A stretch of 64,000 bases of DNA from Mycolicibacterium chubuense (lineage in GTDB: Bacteria; Actinomycetota; Actinomycetes; Mycobacteriales; Mycobacteriaceae). The notes under the pieces are model-generated. The model searched no databases. It was not told where the DNA came from and saw only the letters and a list, made by a program, of their open reading frames with translations. Shown piece after piece: positions 1-7,664 of this stretch; within the stretch, counting starts at the first letter, position 1; every line of letters begins with the position of its first letter. The stretch spans positions 21,708 to 85,707 of the forward strand of contig NZ_JYNX01000011.1 of NCBI RefSeq assembly GCF_001044255.1, written 5' to 3'. The translations under genes and the position numbers were made by a program.

Positions 1-400
1 CGTCGACTTTGGTGGAGGCGTTCTCGGTGTAGCCGCCTTTGAGCAGGTGGGGGATGCCGCAGGCGAACTCGACGACTTCCTGACCGCGGGACACTTCGCC
101 GAGGGCGTCGGAGACGACTTTGCCGTGTTCGGCGGTGATGATCTCGGCCAACTCGGTCTTGCGCTCGTTGAGCAGTTCGCGGAACCGGAACAGGATCTGG
201 GTGCGTTTGGCCAGCGAGGTGTCCCGCCAGGCGGGGAACGCTGCGGCGGCGGCGTCGATCACGTGGCGGGCGTCCTCCACGCTGGCCAACGCGACCTGCC
301 CGGTCACCACCCCCGTCGCCGGATTCGTCACCGGCGCCGTAGCACCACTAGAACCAGCAAAAACCTCGTCATTGACCCAATGGGCAATCTGCGTAGCCAT
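1..400 (-). CDS. mmsA: Methylmalonate-semialdehyde dehydrogenase, N-terminal part (cut by window edge)
   Basis: The reverse strand from the ATG at 400 reads without a stop to the window edge, giving about 133 residues of an aldehyde dehydrogenase. The N-terminus (MATQIAHWVNDEVF), followed by NPATG, TAEHGK and FACGIPHLLKGGYTE, matches CoA-acylating methylmalonate-semialdehyde dehydrogenase (MmsA), the last step of valine and thymine breakdown, which makes propionyl-CoA. FACGIPHLLKG is more typical of MmsA than of generic aldehyde dehydrogenases. The catalytic cysteine lies beyond the window. The gene is divergent from the PucR-type regulator beginning at 481, which is the natural candidate to control it. 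Family is firm; the substrate is inferred from the N-terminus alone. Confidence 0.85.
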   Translation of the reverse strand, partial: MATQIAHWVNDEVFAGSSGATAPVTNPATGVVTGQVALASVEDARHVIDAAAAAFPAWRDTSLAKRTQILFRFRELLNERKTELAEIITAEHGKVVSDALGEVSRGQEVVEFACGIPHLLKGGYTENASTKVD

Positions 401-468
401 ACGTCCAGCCTCGCGCGCCCGCGAGCCCTTCGCCAGATGCAGAGTGTCAACGAAGGAGGACTCCGCAT

Positions 469-474
469 TACACT
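469..474 (+). promoter_or_regulatory. -10 hexamer TACACT for the PucR gene (leaderless start)
   Basis: TACACT fits the actinobacterial TANNNT -10 pattern and ends 6 nt before the ATG at 481, so transcription would begin at the start codon. A purine-rich AAGGAGGA at 453-460 also lies upstream; it could serve as a ribosome site only if transcription starts earlier, for example for the in-frame GTG at 475. Confidence 0.5.
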
Positions 475-480
475 GTGTCA

Positions 481-2082
481 ATGCCGTTGACCGTCGGTGA
501 GGTGATCGGACTGCCCGCGGTGCAGCGCGGTGCGCCCGAGGTGCTCAGCGCGCGACGATGGGACGAGCCGATCCGGTGGGTGCACAGCAGCGATCTGGCC
601 GACCTGTCCAGTCTGCTCCAGGGTGGCGAGCTGGTGCTCACCACCGGCGCGGCACTGGCCCGCTCACCGCGAAAGTATCTGCGGGGCTTGGCCGATGCGG
701 GCGCCCTCGGCGTCGTCGTCGAAGTAGGTTCGGAGGTGGAGGAGCTGCCGGCCGGTGTCGGCGGCATCGCCGACGATCTCGACCTCGCCCTGGTCGCTCT
801 GCACCGCACGGTCCGGTTCGTCGACATCACCGAGGCCGTACACCGCCGCATCGTCGCCGAACAGTACGAGGAGGTCGCTTTCGACCGCCGCGTGCACGAG
901 ACCTTCACCGATCTCAGCATGAAACGGGCCTCGCTCAACGGGATCGTCGACGCGGCGGCGCGCATGCTCGACGAGCCCGTCGTCCTGGAGGATCTGTCGC
1001 ATCAGGCGCTGGCGGCCTCCACCGGCATCGCTGCCGATCTGCTCGACGACTGGGAGCGCCGGTCCCGTCGCCACACCGGACGGGGGGACACCGCCGAGCC
1101 CTGGACGGTCACCGGCGTCGGGCCGCGATCGCAGCAGTGGGGGCGCCTGGTGGTACCCCGGGCGCCGGCCGACGCGCTGCGCACCACGATGGTGCTCGAG
1201 CGCGCCGCGGCCGCGCTGGCCATGCACCGGATGATCGAACAGGACAGGACCGGTCTGCAGCAGCAGGCCCAGAGCGGCCTCATCGACGACGTGCTGCGCG
1301 GCCGCATCACCGACGAGCGCGACGCGGCGGCACGGGCACAGGCGTTCGGGCTGCGTCGCTGCGCCCAGTACTTTCCGGCGGTGGTGCGCGCCGCGCGCGT
1401 GGCGCCGTCGGCCGATCCGGTCGCCGACCATCGCCGCAACATCGCCTTCCTCGACGCGGTGGCGCACACCGTGAAGGCGGCCGGCCACTCGGGGCTGTTC
1501 TCCCGGCGCGGCGATGCCGAGGTCGGAATGGTGCTGGCGCTCAAGGACTCGCGCTCGGTCGATCGTGCGCTGGAGTCCCTGGGCAACCGGTTGCGCGAGG
1601 AGGTGCACCGGGTCGACGGGGTCACGACGTCGGTGCTGGCGCTCGGCCCGCCGGCCGAGCAGATCACCGACGCCGTCGCCGGGTTGGCCGAGGCGGCGCA
1701 CATCGCCGAGGTCGCCTCGGCGCTGCGGCCGGGGGAGCGCCCCTACTTCCGCGCGTCGGACGTCCGGCTGCGCGGGCTGTTGTCGCTGCTCCGTGACGAC
1801 CGGCGTGTGCAGCGGTTCGCCGAAACGGAATTGAAGGCCGTGCTGTCCGACGATTCGGGGGCGACGCCGTCCGATCTCGAGGTGCTGCGGGAGTATCTGC
1901 GTCTCGCCGGCAACAAGGCCGCGCTGGCGCAGCGCCTGCACATGAGCAGGCCCGCACTCTACAAGCGCCTCGCCGCCATCCGCGACGCCTTGGGCGTCGA
2001 CCTCGACGACGGGGAATCGATGACGTCGCTGCATGTCGCGGTGATGGTCGTGGACGCCGCCGCGGCGGAGCGCAGCCGCTAG
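481..2082 (+). CDS. PucR-family transcriptional regulator
   Basis: About 533 residues with PucR architecture: an N-terminal purine-catabolism-type sensor domain (roughly 1-125, from MPLTVGEVIGLPAVQRG), a GGDEF-like/CdaR middle region (about 270-400) and a C-terminal PucR helix-turn-helix (about 465-520, with YLRLAGNKAALAQRLHMSRP). Such proteins bind DNA with the C-terminal helix and usually control adjacent catabolic genes. ATG 481 is preferred because a TANNNT hexamer ends 6 nt before it; an in-frame GTG at 475 would add two residues. It sits between the divergent mmsA-type gene and a convergent permease, and its TAG stop shares the bases CTAG with the permease stop. The likely target is mmsA and/or the permease; the ligand is unknown. 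Confidence 0.85.
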   Translation: MPLTVGEVIGLPAVQRGAPEVLSARRWDEPIRWVHSSDLADLSSLLQGGELVLTTGAALARSPRKYLRGLADAGALGVVVEVGSEVEELPAGVGGIADDLDLALVALHRTVRFVDITEAVHRRIVAEQYEEVAFDRRVHETFTDLSMKRASLNGIVDAAARMLDEPVVLEDLSHQALAASTGIAADLLDDWERRSRRHTGRGDTAEPWTVTGVGPRSQQWGRLVVPRAPADALRTTMVLERAAAALAMHRMIEQDRTGLQQQAQSGLIDDVLRGRITDERDAAARAQAFGLRRCAQYFPAVVRAARVAPSADPVADHRRNIAFLDAVAHTVKAAGHSGLFSRRGDAEVGMVLALKDSRSVDRALESLGNRLREEVHRVDGVTTSVLALGPPAEQITDAVAGLAEAAHIAEVASALRPGERPYFRASDVRLRGLLSLLRDDRRVQRFAETELKAVLSDDSGATPSDLEVLREYLRLAGNKAALAQRLHMSRPALYKRLAAIRDALGVDLDDGESMTSLHVAVMVVDAAAAERSR

Positions 2083-3497
2083 CCCGACGCGAGTGACCGC
2101 GACGGCCGCCAGGCCACGAACCCGATGATCAAGCCGGCGAATGGAATCGCGGCCAGCACCGTGCTCAGTGCCGCGCTGCCGCCGGTGACCAACGTGAAGT
2201 TCGACAGCACCAGCCACAGGCTGGCCAGCAGCCCGAGCACGGCCAGCGCGGGCGCGACGCGCGTCGACCACAGGCCGCCGGCCGCGCGGTCGCGGTGGCG
2301 CAGAAAGAACACCAGCACCGCGATGGAGGTGGTCAGCATCAGCACCACCATGCCGACCGTCGCGACACCGGCCATCGAGCCGAACACCCCGACCAGCGGG
2401 TCGATACCGAGGATCGCCAGGATGCCGACGATGATTGCGGCAGTGACGGTCTGGACGACCGAGGAGAACGACGGCGACAGGTGGTCGTCGTGCACCGCGG
2501 CGAGGCGTGCGGGCAGCAGTCCCTTACCGGCCAGCACGAACTGGTAGCGGGCGATCACGTTGTGGAACGACAGCACGCAGGCGAACAGGCTGGTGAGCAG
2601 CAGGACGTTGACGATGTCGCGCCCGACCGTGCCCAGCGTGGCGCCGGTGGTGTCGAGCAGCATGTTGCCGTTCCCGTCCAGGGTCTGCTGCGCCACCGCC
2701 GTCACCTGGTCGGGACCCAGGGCGACCACGAACGCCCACACGGTGATCGCGTAGAAGGCGCCGATGATGATCACGGCGGCGTACGTCGCCCGCGGGATGG
2801 TCCGCTCCGGATCGCGCGCCTCGTCGCGGAACACCGCGGTGGCCTCGAAGCCGATGAAGCCGGTCAGCGCGAACAGGATGGCGATCCCGATCGTGCCCTG
2901 GGTGAACACCGCCGGGTCGAAGGACGCGAACGTGACACCGGCCGGGCCCGGTTTGGCGACCATCACCACGTCGAGGATGACCACGATGCCGATCTCGAGC
3001 GCCAGCGCGACGCCCAGCACCTTGGCGCTCAGCTCGATGTGCCGGTAGCCCAGGACCGCGACGATCGCCAGTACCGCGAAAGAATAGACCGGCCAGGGAA
3101 TCTGGGGTCCGTGATAGTGCGCGACGGTGTCGGCGATCGCCCAGCCGATGTAGCCGTAGATGCCGATCTGGATCGCGGTGTAGGCGATCAGCGCGACGAC
3201 CGCGATGCCCTTTCCCATCCGCTCGCCGAGACCGACCGTGACATAGGAGAAGAAGGCGCCGGCCTCGGGGACATGGGGTGTCATCGTGACGAATCCGATG
3301 CTGAACACCAGCAGCACCAGCGCCGCGATGACGAATCCGACGGGCGCGCCGGCGCCGTTGCCCAGGCCCATCGCGAGCGGCATGTTGCCGCCGATCACGG
3401 TCAGTGGTGCGGCCGCGGCGACGACCATGAACACGATGCCGACGGGTCCGAGATGTCCGGTGAGGCGCCGGGTGTCCGGTGTGGTGGAGGCGGTCAT
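2079..3497 (-). CDS. APC-family amino acid permease
   Basis: About 472 residues with roughly 12 hydrophobic segments and the APC signature near the N-terminus (GPVGIVFMVVAAAAPLTVIG), followed by the FIGFEATAVFRDEARDPERT motif typical of amino acid/polyamine permeases. The ATG at 3497 is chosen because it overlaps the stop of the upstream peptidase gene as ATGA; the longer open frame upstream is low-complexity Arg/Gly and is a shadow. Translational coupling to the P1-type aminopeptidase suggests the pair imports and hydrolyses small peptides or amides, or exports or recycles the product. Substrate not determinable. It ends on the same CTAG as the convergent PucR gene. Confidence 0.88.
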   Translation of the reverse strand: MTASTTPDTRRLTGHLGPVGIVFMVVAAAAPLTVIGGNMPLAMGLGNGAGAPVGFVIAALVLLVFSIGFVTMTPHVPEAGAFFSYVTVGLGERMGKGIAVVALIAYTAIQIGIYGYIGWAIADTVAHYHGPQIPWPVYSFAVLAIVAVLGYRHIELSAKVLGVALALEIGIVVILDVVMVAKPGPAGVTFASFDPAVFTQGTIGIAILFALTGFIGFEATAVFRDEARDPERTIPRATYAAVIIIGAFYAITVWAFVVALGPDQVTAVAQQTLDGNGNMLLDTTGATLGTVGRDIVNVLLLTSLFACVLSFHNVIARYQFVLAGKGLLPARLAAVHDDHLSPSFSSVVQTVTAAIIVGILAILGIDPLVGVFGSMAGVATVGMVVLMLTTSIAVLVFFLRHRDRAAGGLWSTRVAPALAVLGLLASLWLVLSNFTLVTGGSAALSTVLAAIPFAGLIIGFVAWRPSRSLASG

Positions 3498-4603
3498 GAG
3501 GTCTCCTGCAGTCGAGGGATCGAAAGTGCTTGGCAGAGCAGGGCGTGGTCGAGCGCGTGGGCGGTGACGCCGTTGCGGCCGGTCATGGTCGTCGCGGCCA
3601 CCATCGCGTTGACGATGGCCTCCTCGGTGGCCTCGATCGTCAGATCGAAGAGCCGGGTCATCAGTTGCGGCGCCACCATCCGCACCGCCACCTCGGGGTA
3701 CGCCGTGCCGGCGTCCTCGTCCCACGCGTAGGGCGGGATTCCGCGGTTGCCGGTCGAGAAGGCCAGCATCAGGTCGCCGCTGTACTGTTCACCGGTCCCG
3801 CCGAGCCGGCTGACCGCCAGCGCCGAGCGCTGTGCGAGCCGCGTGCACTGATGGGGGAGCAGTGGAGCGTCGGTCGCGACGATCACGATGATCGACCCCG
3901 ACCCCGGCTCGTAGCGGTCGGGCAGCTCGGGCAGTGGCACCGCCGCGGGCCCGATCGCCTCTCCGACTCCGATTCCGTTGATGCGCAATCGTTCCCGGCG
4001 CCCGTGGTTGGCCTGCACCAGCACTCCCACGGTATAGCGGCCCAGCGTGGTCTCGGTGGTGCGCGACGAGGTGCCGATGCCGCCCTTGAAGCCGTGACAG
4101 ATCATGCCGGTGCCGCCGCCGATGTTGCCCTCGGCGGGTCGTGCGGTCGAGGCGTCCGCGAGCGCGGAGCGGACATGCTCGGGCCTGACGTGAAATCCGT
4201 TGATGTCGTTGAGCAGGCCGTCGTAGGTTTCCCCGACCACCGGCAGCGACCAGTAGAGACCCTCACCGCGGGCGCGCACCTGCGCGGCCACCAGTTCGTC
4301 GCGCACGACGCCGACGCTGTGGGTGTTGGTCAGGGCGATCGGCGTGGTGAGTTCGCCGGACTCCCGGATCCACTCCAGTCCGGTCAGTTCGCCGCTGCCG
4401 TTGAGGCGGTGGGAGCCGGCGAACACCGGCTCGGTCCAGATGTCGTCGTGCGGGATGACGACGGTCACGCCCGTGTGCACGGCCGGCGGGCCCGCGGCGT
4501 CCAGCGTCGTGTGCCCGACGCGCACGCCGGCTACGTCGGTGATCGCGTTGGCGGCTCCGGTGGGGTGGTCCCCGATGACGATGCCCAGATCTCTGGCCCG
4601 CAT
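3494..4603 (-). CDS. P1/S58-family aminopeptidase (DmpA-like)
   Basis: 369 residues of the DmpA/BapA fold, N-terminal-nucleophile enzymes that remove N-terminal D- or L-amino acids or beta-amino acids from peptides and amides. The N-terminal glycine-rich signature (ANAITDVAGVRVGHTT) is present, and YSGDLMLAFSTGNR contains the serine at which family precursors self-cleave to expose the nucleophile. Length fits the family. It starts at the ATG at 4603 and is coupled through ATGA to the permease that follows, so the two are one operon. The divergent TetR gene at 4726 and a palindrome at 4623-4639 make local repression likely. Preference for beta-amino or D-amino substrates cannot be read from the sequence. 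Confidence 0.85.
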   Translation of the reverse strand: MRARDLGIVIGDHPTGAANAITDVAGVRVGHTTLDAAGPPAVHTGVTVVIPHDDIWTEPVFAGSHRLNGSGELTGLEWIRESGELTTPIALTNTHSVGVVRDELVAAQVRARGEGLYWSLPVVGETYDGLLNDINGFHVRPEHVRSALADASTARPAEGNIGGGTGMICHGFKGGIGTSSRTTETTLGRYTVGVLVQANHGRRERLRINGIGVGEAIGPAAVPLPELPDRYEPGSGSIIVIVATDAPLLPHQCTRLAQRSALAVSRLGGTGEQYSGDLMLAFSTGNRGIPPYAWDEDAGTAYPEVAVRMVAPQLMTRLFDLTIEATEEAIVNAMVAATTMTGRNGVTAHALDHALLCQALSIPRLQETS

Positions 4604-4622
4604 GCTGCGCTCGTTTCCGTTT

Positions 4623-4639
4623 TTTTCCGTAGTGGAAAA
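4623..4639. promoter_or_regulatory. Palindrome TTTTCC-GTAGT-GGAAAA, candidate TetR operator
   Basis: Perfect 6-bp arms around a 5-bp spacer in the 122-bp gap between the divergent peptidase (start 4603) and TetR gene (start 4726). The position, about 20 bp from the peptidase start, suits repression of the peptidase-permease operon and autoregulation. Assignment to the neighbouring TetR is inference. Confidence 0.45.
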
Positions 4640-4725
4640 GAACTATGCGCCCGTGTGCGGCGCCGCGCAAGGGGAGGAGCAGAATCGGTGCGGCACGGAC
4701 CCGGCGCGCAGGAGGTGAGGACACC

Positions 4726-5337
4726 GTGGGGCGGCCCAACACACAGGCGCAGCGACGCCGCGACATCATGGACGCGGCGATCTCGCTGATCGAGCGCCAC
4801 GACCTGGCCGCGCTCAAGCTCGCCGACGTCGCCGCGGAGATCGGGCTGACCACGAATGCCGTCCGGTACTACTTCCGGGACATGGCGCAGCTGCTGTCCG
4901 AGCTCGCGCTGCGCTCCGACGTGCGCTTCTACGACGAGCGGCGCCGCCTCGGGGAGCAGACCGACAATCCGGCCGCGCAACTGGCGATGACGATCGCCGC
5001 CGGACTGCCCACGGGCGCCGACGACGCGGAATGGCGGGCGATCTGGCGCGCGGTGCTCGCCGCGGGGTTCGAGCTCGACCAGCGCCGCGACGTCCAGGGC
5101 ATCTATCACCGGCAGGTCGGTCTCTACGCCGATCTGCTGGAGTCCGGCGCCGCCGCGGGAGCGTTCGCGCTGACCGCGCCCGCCCGTGACATCGCGATGA
5201 CGCTGATGGCGATGGAGGACTACCTCGGCTACCGCATCGTCGCCCGGGACCCGCAGCTGGACCGGGCCACGGCGCTGCGGCTCATGCGCCAGTACGCCGA
5301 ATCATCAACGGGTGCAACGCTTCCCGACGTCGATTGA
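4726..5337 (+). CDS. TetR-family transcriptional regulator
   Basis: 203 residues. The N-terminal helix-turn-helix (AISLIERHDLAALKLADVAAEIGLTTNAVRYYFRD, read in parts) has the TetR pattern with ADVAAEIG and the recognition helix ending in YYF. The GTG at 4726 is chosen because GGAGGTGAGG at 4711-4720 is a good ribosome site; the frame upstream is basic low-complexity sequence. It is divergent from the peptidase-permease operon, so those genes are its likely targets through the palindrome at 4623-4639. The C-terminal ligand domain gives no clue to the inducer. Confidence 0.85.
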   Translation: MGRPNTQAQRRRDIMDAAISLIERHDLAALKLADVAAEIGLTTNAVRYYFRDMAQLLSELALRSDVRFYDERRRLGEQTDNPAAQLAMTIAAGLPTGADDAEWRAIWRAVLAAGFELDQRRDVQGIYHRQVGLYADLLESGAAAGAFALTAPARDIAMTLMAMEDYLGYRIVARDPQLDRATALRLMRQYAESSTGATLPDVD

Positions 5338-5348
5338 ACGGCGTGGGG

Positions 5349-6170
5349 TCAGCTTCGGTGGTAGGCCGATTCGATGCGGGACCGCATCGAATCGACCTGG
5401 TCGGGATCGGGGGGCGCCTTCTCGAGGATCGGCAGCACCGGTTCGTTCGTCAGCACGAACGTGGTGTTCCCGCGGTTCCAGATCTGCAGGGACGGATCGT
5501 TCAGGTCGACGCCCTCGTAGTGCGGATGGATGAACAGCTTGCCCAGATCCGCGTTGCGCACCGCATCCGTGTTGCCCTTGTCCTGCGGTGAGTCGGCGAA
5601 CCCGTCGTAGCGCCGCGCGACGTCGACGATGTGCCAGGGCGTGTCCGTCGGCGTCGCCAGCCCGGTGGTGCGGCTCGTCGGGTGACCGACCTTCTCGCCG
5701 CCCGAGGCGCGCAGCGGGTTGCCGAACAGCACGAACGTGAGGCGGTCCGGGCCGGGAACCGTCGGATCCTGCGCGTGCTGCCGCATCCACTCCGACGCCA
5801 CCTGGGCGCCCTGGCTGTACGCCAGCACGATGAGGGTGCCCGGCGTCGCGCGGATCGCTTCGTCGATGTTGGCGACGCCGGTCGGGATGGACGCCTTCGT
5901 CAGATCGCGGGGATAGTCGATCACGTTCATCGTGTACGGCGGCCTGCTGAAGGCACCGCCGAACTCCTCGGGCATGCCGTTGCGCAGGTGGAGGTCGGCG
6001 CCGGGCAACGCGAGAACCGTCGCCCCGGCCGGGATGCCCAGTCGGGTCCGGGCCTCTGCCGACAGGGTGGACGCCTGTCGCGACTGCGGCGCCGCCCACC
6101 GGTGGGCCAGACACCCGGAGCTCAGCAGGAGAACCACCACGATCACGAGGGTGGTGGCGCTGCGTGTCAC
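5349..6170 (-). CDS. Lipoprotein with PE-PPE-type alpha/beta-hydrolase domain
   Basis: About 273 residues starting at the GTG at 6170, which overlaps the upstream gene's stop as GTGA. This start gives a clean lipoprotein signal (MTRSATTLVIVVVLLLSSGC) with lipobox SSGC, so the protein should be a surface-anchored lipoprotein; a start at 6194 would add eight basic residues. The body resembles the serine-hydrolase domain of mycobacterial PE-PPE/cutinase-like proteins: LAYSQGA carries the nucleophile serine, NPLRASGG follows strand 6, and later Asp and His residues (DVARRYDGFADSPQD, FIHPHYEG) are plausible triad members. Probably an extracytoplasmic esterase or thioesterase; substrate unknown. 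It is the second gene of a two-gene operon behind a nucleotidyltransferase-like gene. Confidence 0.8.
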   Translation of the reverse strand: MTRSATTLVIVVVLLLSSGCLAHRWAAPQSRQASTLSAEARTRLGIPAGATVLALPGADLHLRNGMPEEFGGAFSRPPYTMNVIDYPRDLTKASIPTGVANIDEAIRATPGTLIVLAYSQGAQVASEWMRQHAQDPTVPGPDRLTFVLFGNPLRASGGEKVGHPTSRTTGLATPTDTPWHIVDVARRYDGFADSPQDKGNTDAVRNADLGKLFIHPHYEGVDLNDPSLQIWNRGNTTFVLTNEPVLPILEKAPPDPDQVDSMRSRIESAYHRS

Positions 6171-6724
6171 GCTGCGATGCCGAGACGCGCGCACAATTCC
6201 AGGAATGTTGCCGCGAAGGGATTCTCGGCGGTCTGCTCGCGCAGAAGCGGCCAGTCGAGCTGCTCGCGGACCGAGCGCACCACGGGGAACAGGGGTGCGA
6301 AATCGCAGTGATGTTCGTGCAGGGACCTCAGCTTCTGGAGCATCACCTGCGTGGGAGTCAGCACCGGCATCGACAGGGCGAGTACATCCAGGGTGACCGC
6401 GTCGGCGATCATCGCCGCGTCGACGGGCACGCGGTTGATCTGATGCAGCACGTCGACGAGGTCGGGGCCGTCGATGCTGAGCGCGGCCTTGAACAACCAG
6501 TCCTCCGGCGGTCGGCGGATGTCGAAGCCTGCCTTGATCAGCGTGCTCGCGGCGGCCTCGACGTCGCGTTCGGCCACCACGAAGTCGACATCGTGCAACG
6601 GTTCGGGCGCTCCGTGCGCCCAGAGCGCGTAGCTGCCGGCCAGCGCGAAGTCCGGTCCGTCGGCCTTGAGCGCCGACGCGGCCCGGCGCAGCGCGTCGCG
6701 CAGATCATCATGGGTCATTCGCAT
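6167..6724 (-). CDS. Nucleotidyltransferase-fold protein
   Basis: About 185 residues. ALAGSYALWAHG and LHDVDFVVAE form the GS-x-A-x-W...DxDF core of minimal nucleotidyltransferase-like proteins (nucleotidyl transferase AbiEii/DUF1814-type or related). The following region (LTPTQVMLQKLRSLHEHHCDF) is alpha-helical. The ATG at 6724 is used; MTHDD at 6718 is an equally plausible start, and neither has a clear ribosome site. The gene is divergent from the exonuclease/phosphatase-fold gene at 6765 and overlaps the downstream lipoprotein by GTGA. No antitoxin-like partner is adjacent, so a toxin-antitoxin role is not supported. Function unknown. Confidence 0.7.
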   Translation of the reverse strand: MRMTHDDLRDALRRAASALKADGPDFALAGSYALWAHGAPEPLHDVDFVVAERDVEAAASTLIKAGFDIRRPPEDWLFKAALSIDGPDLVDVLHQINRVPVDAAMIADAVTLDVLALSMPVLTPTQVMLQKLRSLHEHHCDFAPLFPVVRSVREQLDWPLLREQTAENPFAATFLELCARLGIAA

Positions 6725-6764
6725 CACCGTGGGTTTCGACTGCAGGGTGGGTAGTGGGTTACCC

Positions 6765-7529
6765 ATGAAGCTGGTGACCTTCAACATCCTGCACGGCCGC
6801 ACCGTGGGCGCCGGGGTGGATCTGGACCGCTTCGCCGACACGGTCGCGGGTCTGGATCCCGACATCCTGGCACTTCAGGAGGTGGATTCGGTTCAGGAGC
6901 GGTCCGGACTGGCAGATCTCACGGCGCTGGCCGCCGAAGCGATGGGCGCGCGCAGTCACCGCTTCGTCGCGGCGATCGCGGGCACGCCGGGCGCCACGTG
7001 GATGGCGGCCACGGGTGAGGAACAGCCCGGCACCGCGGCCTACGGCGTCGCGCTGCTGTCGCGGTACCCGGCATCGAACTGGCAGGTGGTGCGGTTGCCC
7101 CGCATCCCGTTCCACTTTCCGCTGTACCTGCGGGCCCCCGGCCGGGTGCAGGTCATCCACGAGGAACCACGTGCCGCGGTGATCGGCCACTTCGACACCC
7201 CGCTCGGTGACCTGACCGTGGTGAACACCCACCTCTCGTTCGTTCCGGGCTGGAACCGCTATCAGCTGCGGCGGCTGCTGCGCGACGTGCGGGGGCTGCC
7301 GTGGCCCCGGGTCGTCACCGGGGATCTGAACATGTCGCCGGCGGCCGCGCGCCGTCACTCGGGCCTGCGTCCACTGGCTTCCGCGGCGACGTTTCCCGCC
7401 GACACACCCACCCAGCAGCTCGACCACGTCCTCACCGACGACCCTGGGCTGCACGCCGGGGCCTGCCGGACACCGGCGGTGGCGATCTCTGATCACCGCC
7501 CGCTGGTGGTGGATCTGCACCGGAACTGA
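6765..7529 (+). CDS. Endonuclease/exonuclease/phosphatase-family protein
   Basis: 254 residues with the DNase I/exonuclease III-like fold: TFNILHG at the start, ALQEVD with the metal-binding glutamate, VVNTHLSFVPGWNRYQ, VVTGDLNMSP, and the C-terminal SDHRPLVVDL histidine motif. All core catalytic residues are present, so it should be a metal-dependent phosphodiesterase acting on nucleic acid or phospholipid headgroups. No signal peptide is visible, so it is likely cytoplasmic. The ATG at 6765 begins the conserved KLVTFNI strand; an open frame continues upstream but carries no family sequence. Only 40 bp separate it from the divergent nucleotidyltransferase gene. Substrate cannot be called. 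Confidence 0.82.
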   Translation: MKLVTFNILHGRTVGAGVDLDRFADTVAGLDPDILALQEVDSVQERSGLADLTALAAEAMGARSHRFVAAIAGTPGATWMAATGEEQPGTAAYGVALLSRYPASNWQVVRLPRIPFHFPLYLRAPGRVQVIHEEPRAAVIGHFDTPLGDLTVVNTHLSFVPGWNRYQLRRLLRDVRGLPWPRVVTGDLNMSPAAARRHSGLRPLASAATFPADTPTQQLDHVLTDDPGLHAGACRTPAVAISDHRPLVVDLHRN

Positions 7530-7541
7530 CCGCGCAGAAGA

Positions 7542-7555
7542 GGGACTTTCGTCCC
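7542..7555. promoter_or_regulatory. DosR-type box (GGGACTTTCGTCCC)
   Basis: The 14-bp core matches the DosR/DevR core GGGACTWWAGTCCC at 13 of 14 positions, the only mismatch being C for A at position 9, though the outer TTS/SAA positions are not matched. It lies 110 bp upstream of a universal stress protein gene, a typical DosR target class. This suggests hypoxia/nitric oxide induction. Confidence 0.6.
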
Positions 7556-7664
7556 ATTCCACGGTGACCCAGTCCTCCGGACCTGCGACTTCGCCGGCGA
7601 TAGCGTCGACGTACGAGGTGGTGTCCATGATCCGGACGCCGCCGGTCAGGTGAGGAGGCATCCC

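Noticed and set aside
2295-3731. Long plus-strand open frame opposite the permease, and similar long shadows (for example 28407-29463 and 58091-60355)
   Set aside because: Composition is Arg/Gly/His-rich, mirroring high-GC third positions of the real genes on the other strand or frame.
6167-6724. AbiE-type toxin-antitoxin system
   Set aside because: Only the nucleotidyltransferase-like protein is present; the neighbour is a lipoprotein hydrolase, not an antitoxin.
7565-7579. Possible second DosR box near the first (GACCCAGTCC-like)
   Set aside because: The half-site spacing is one base short of the consensus and only the second half matches; not supported as a box.
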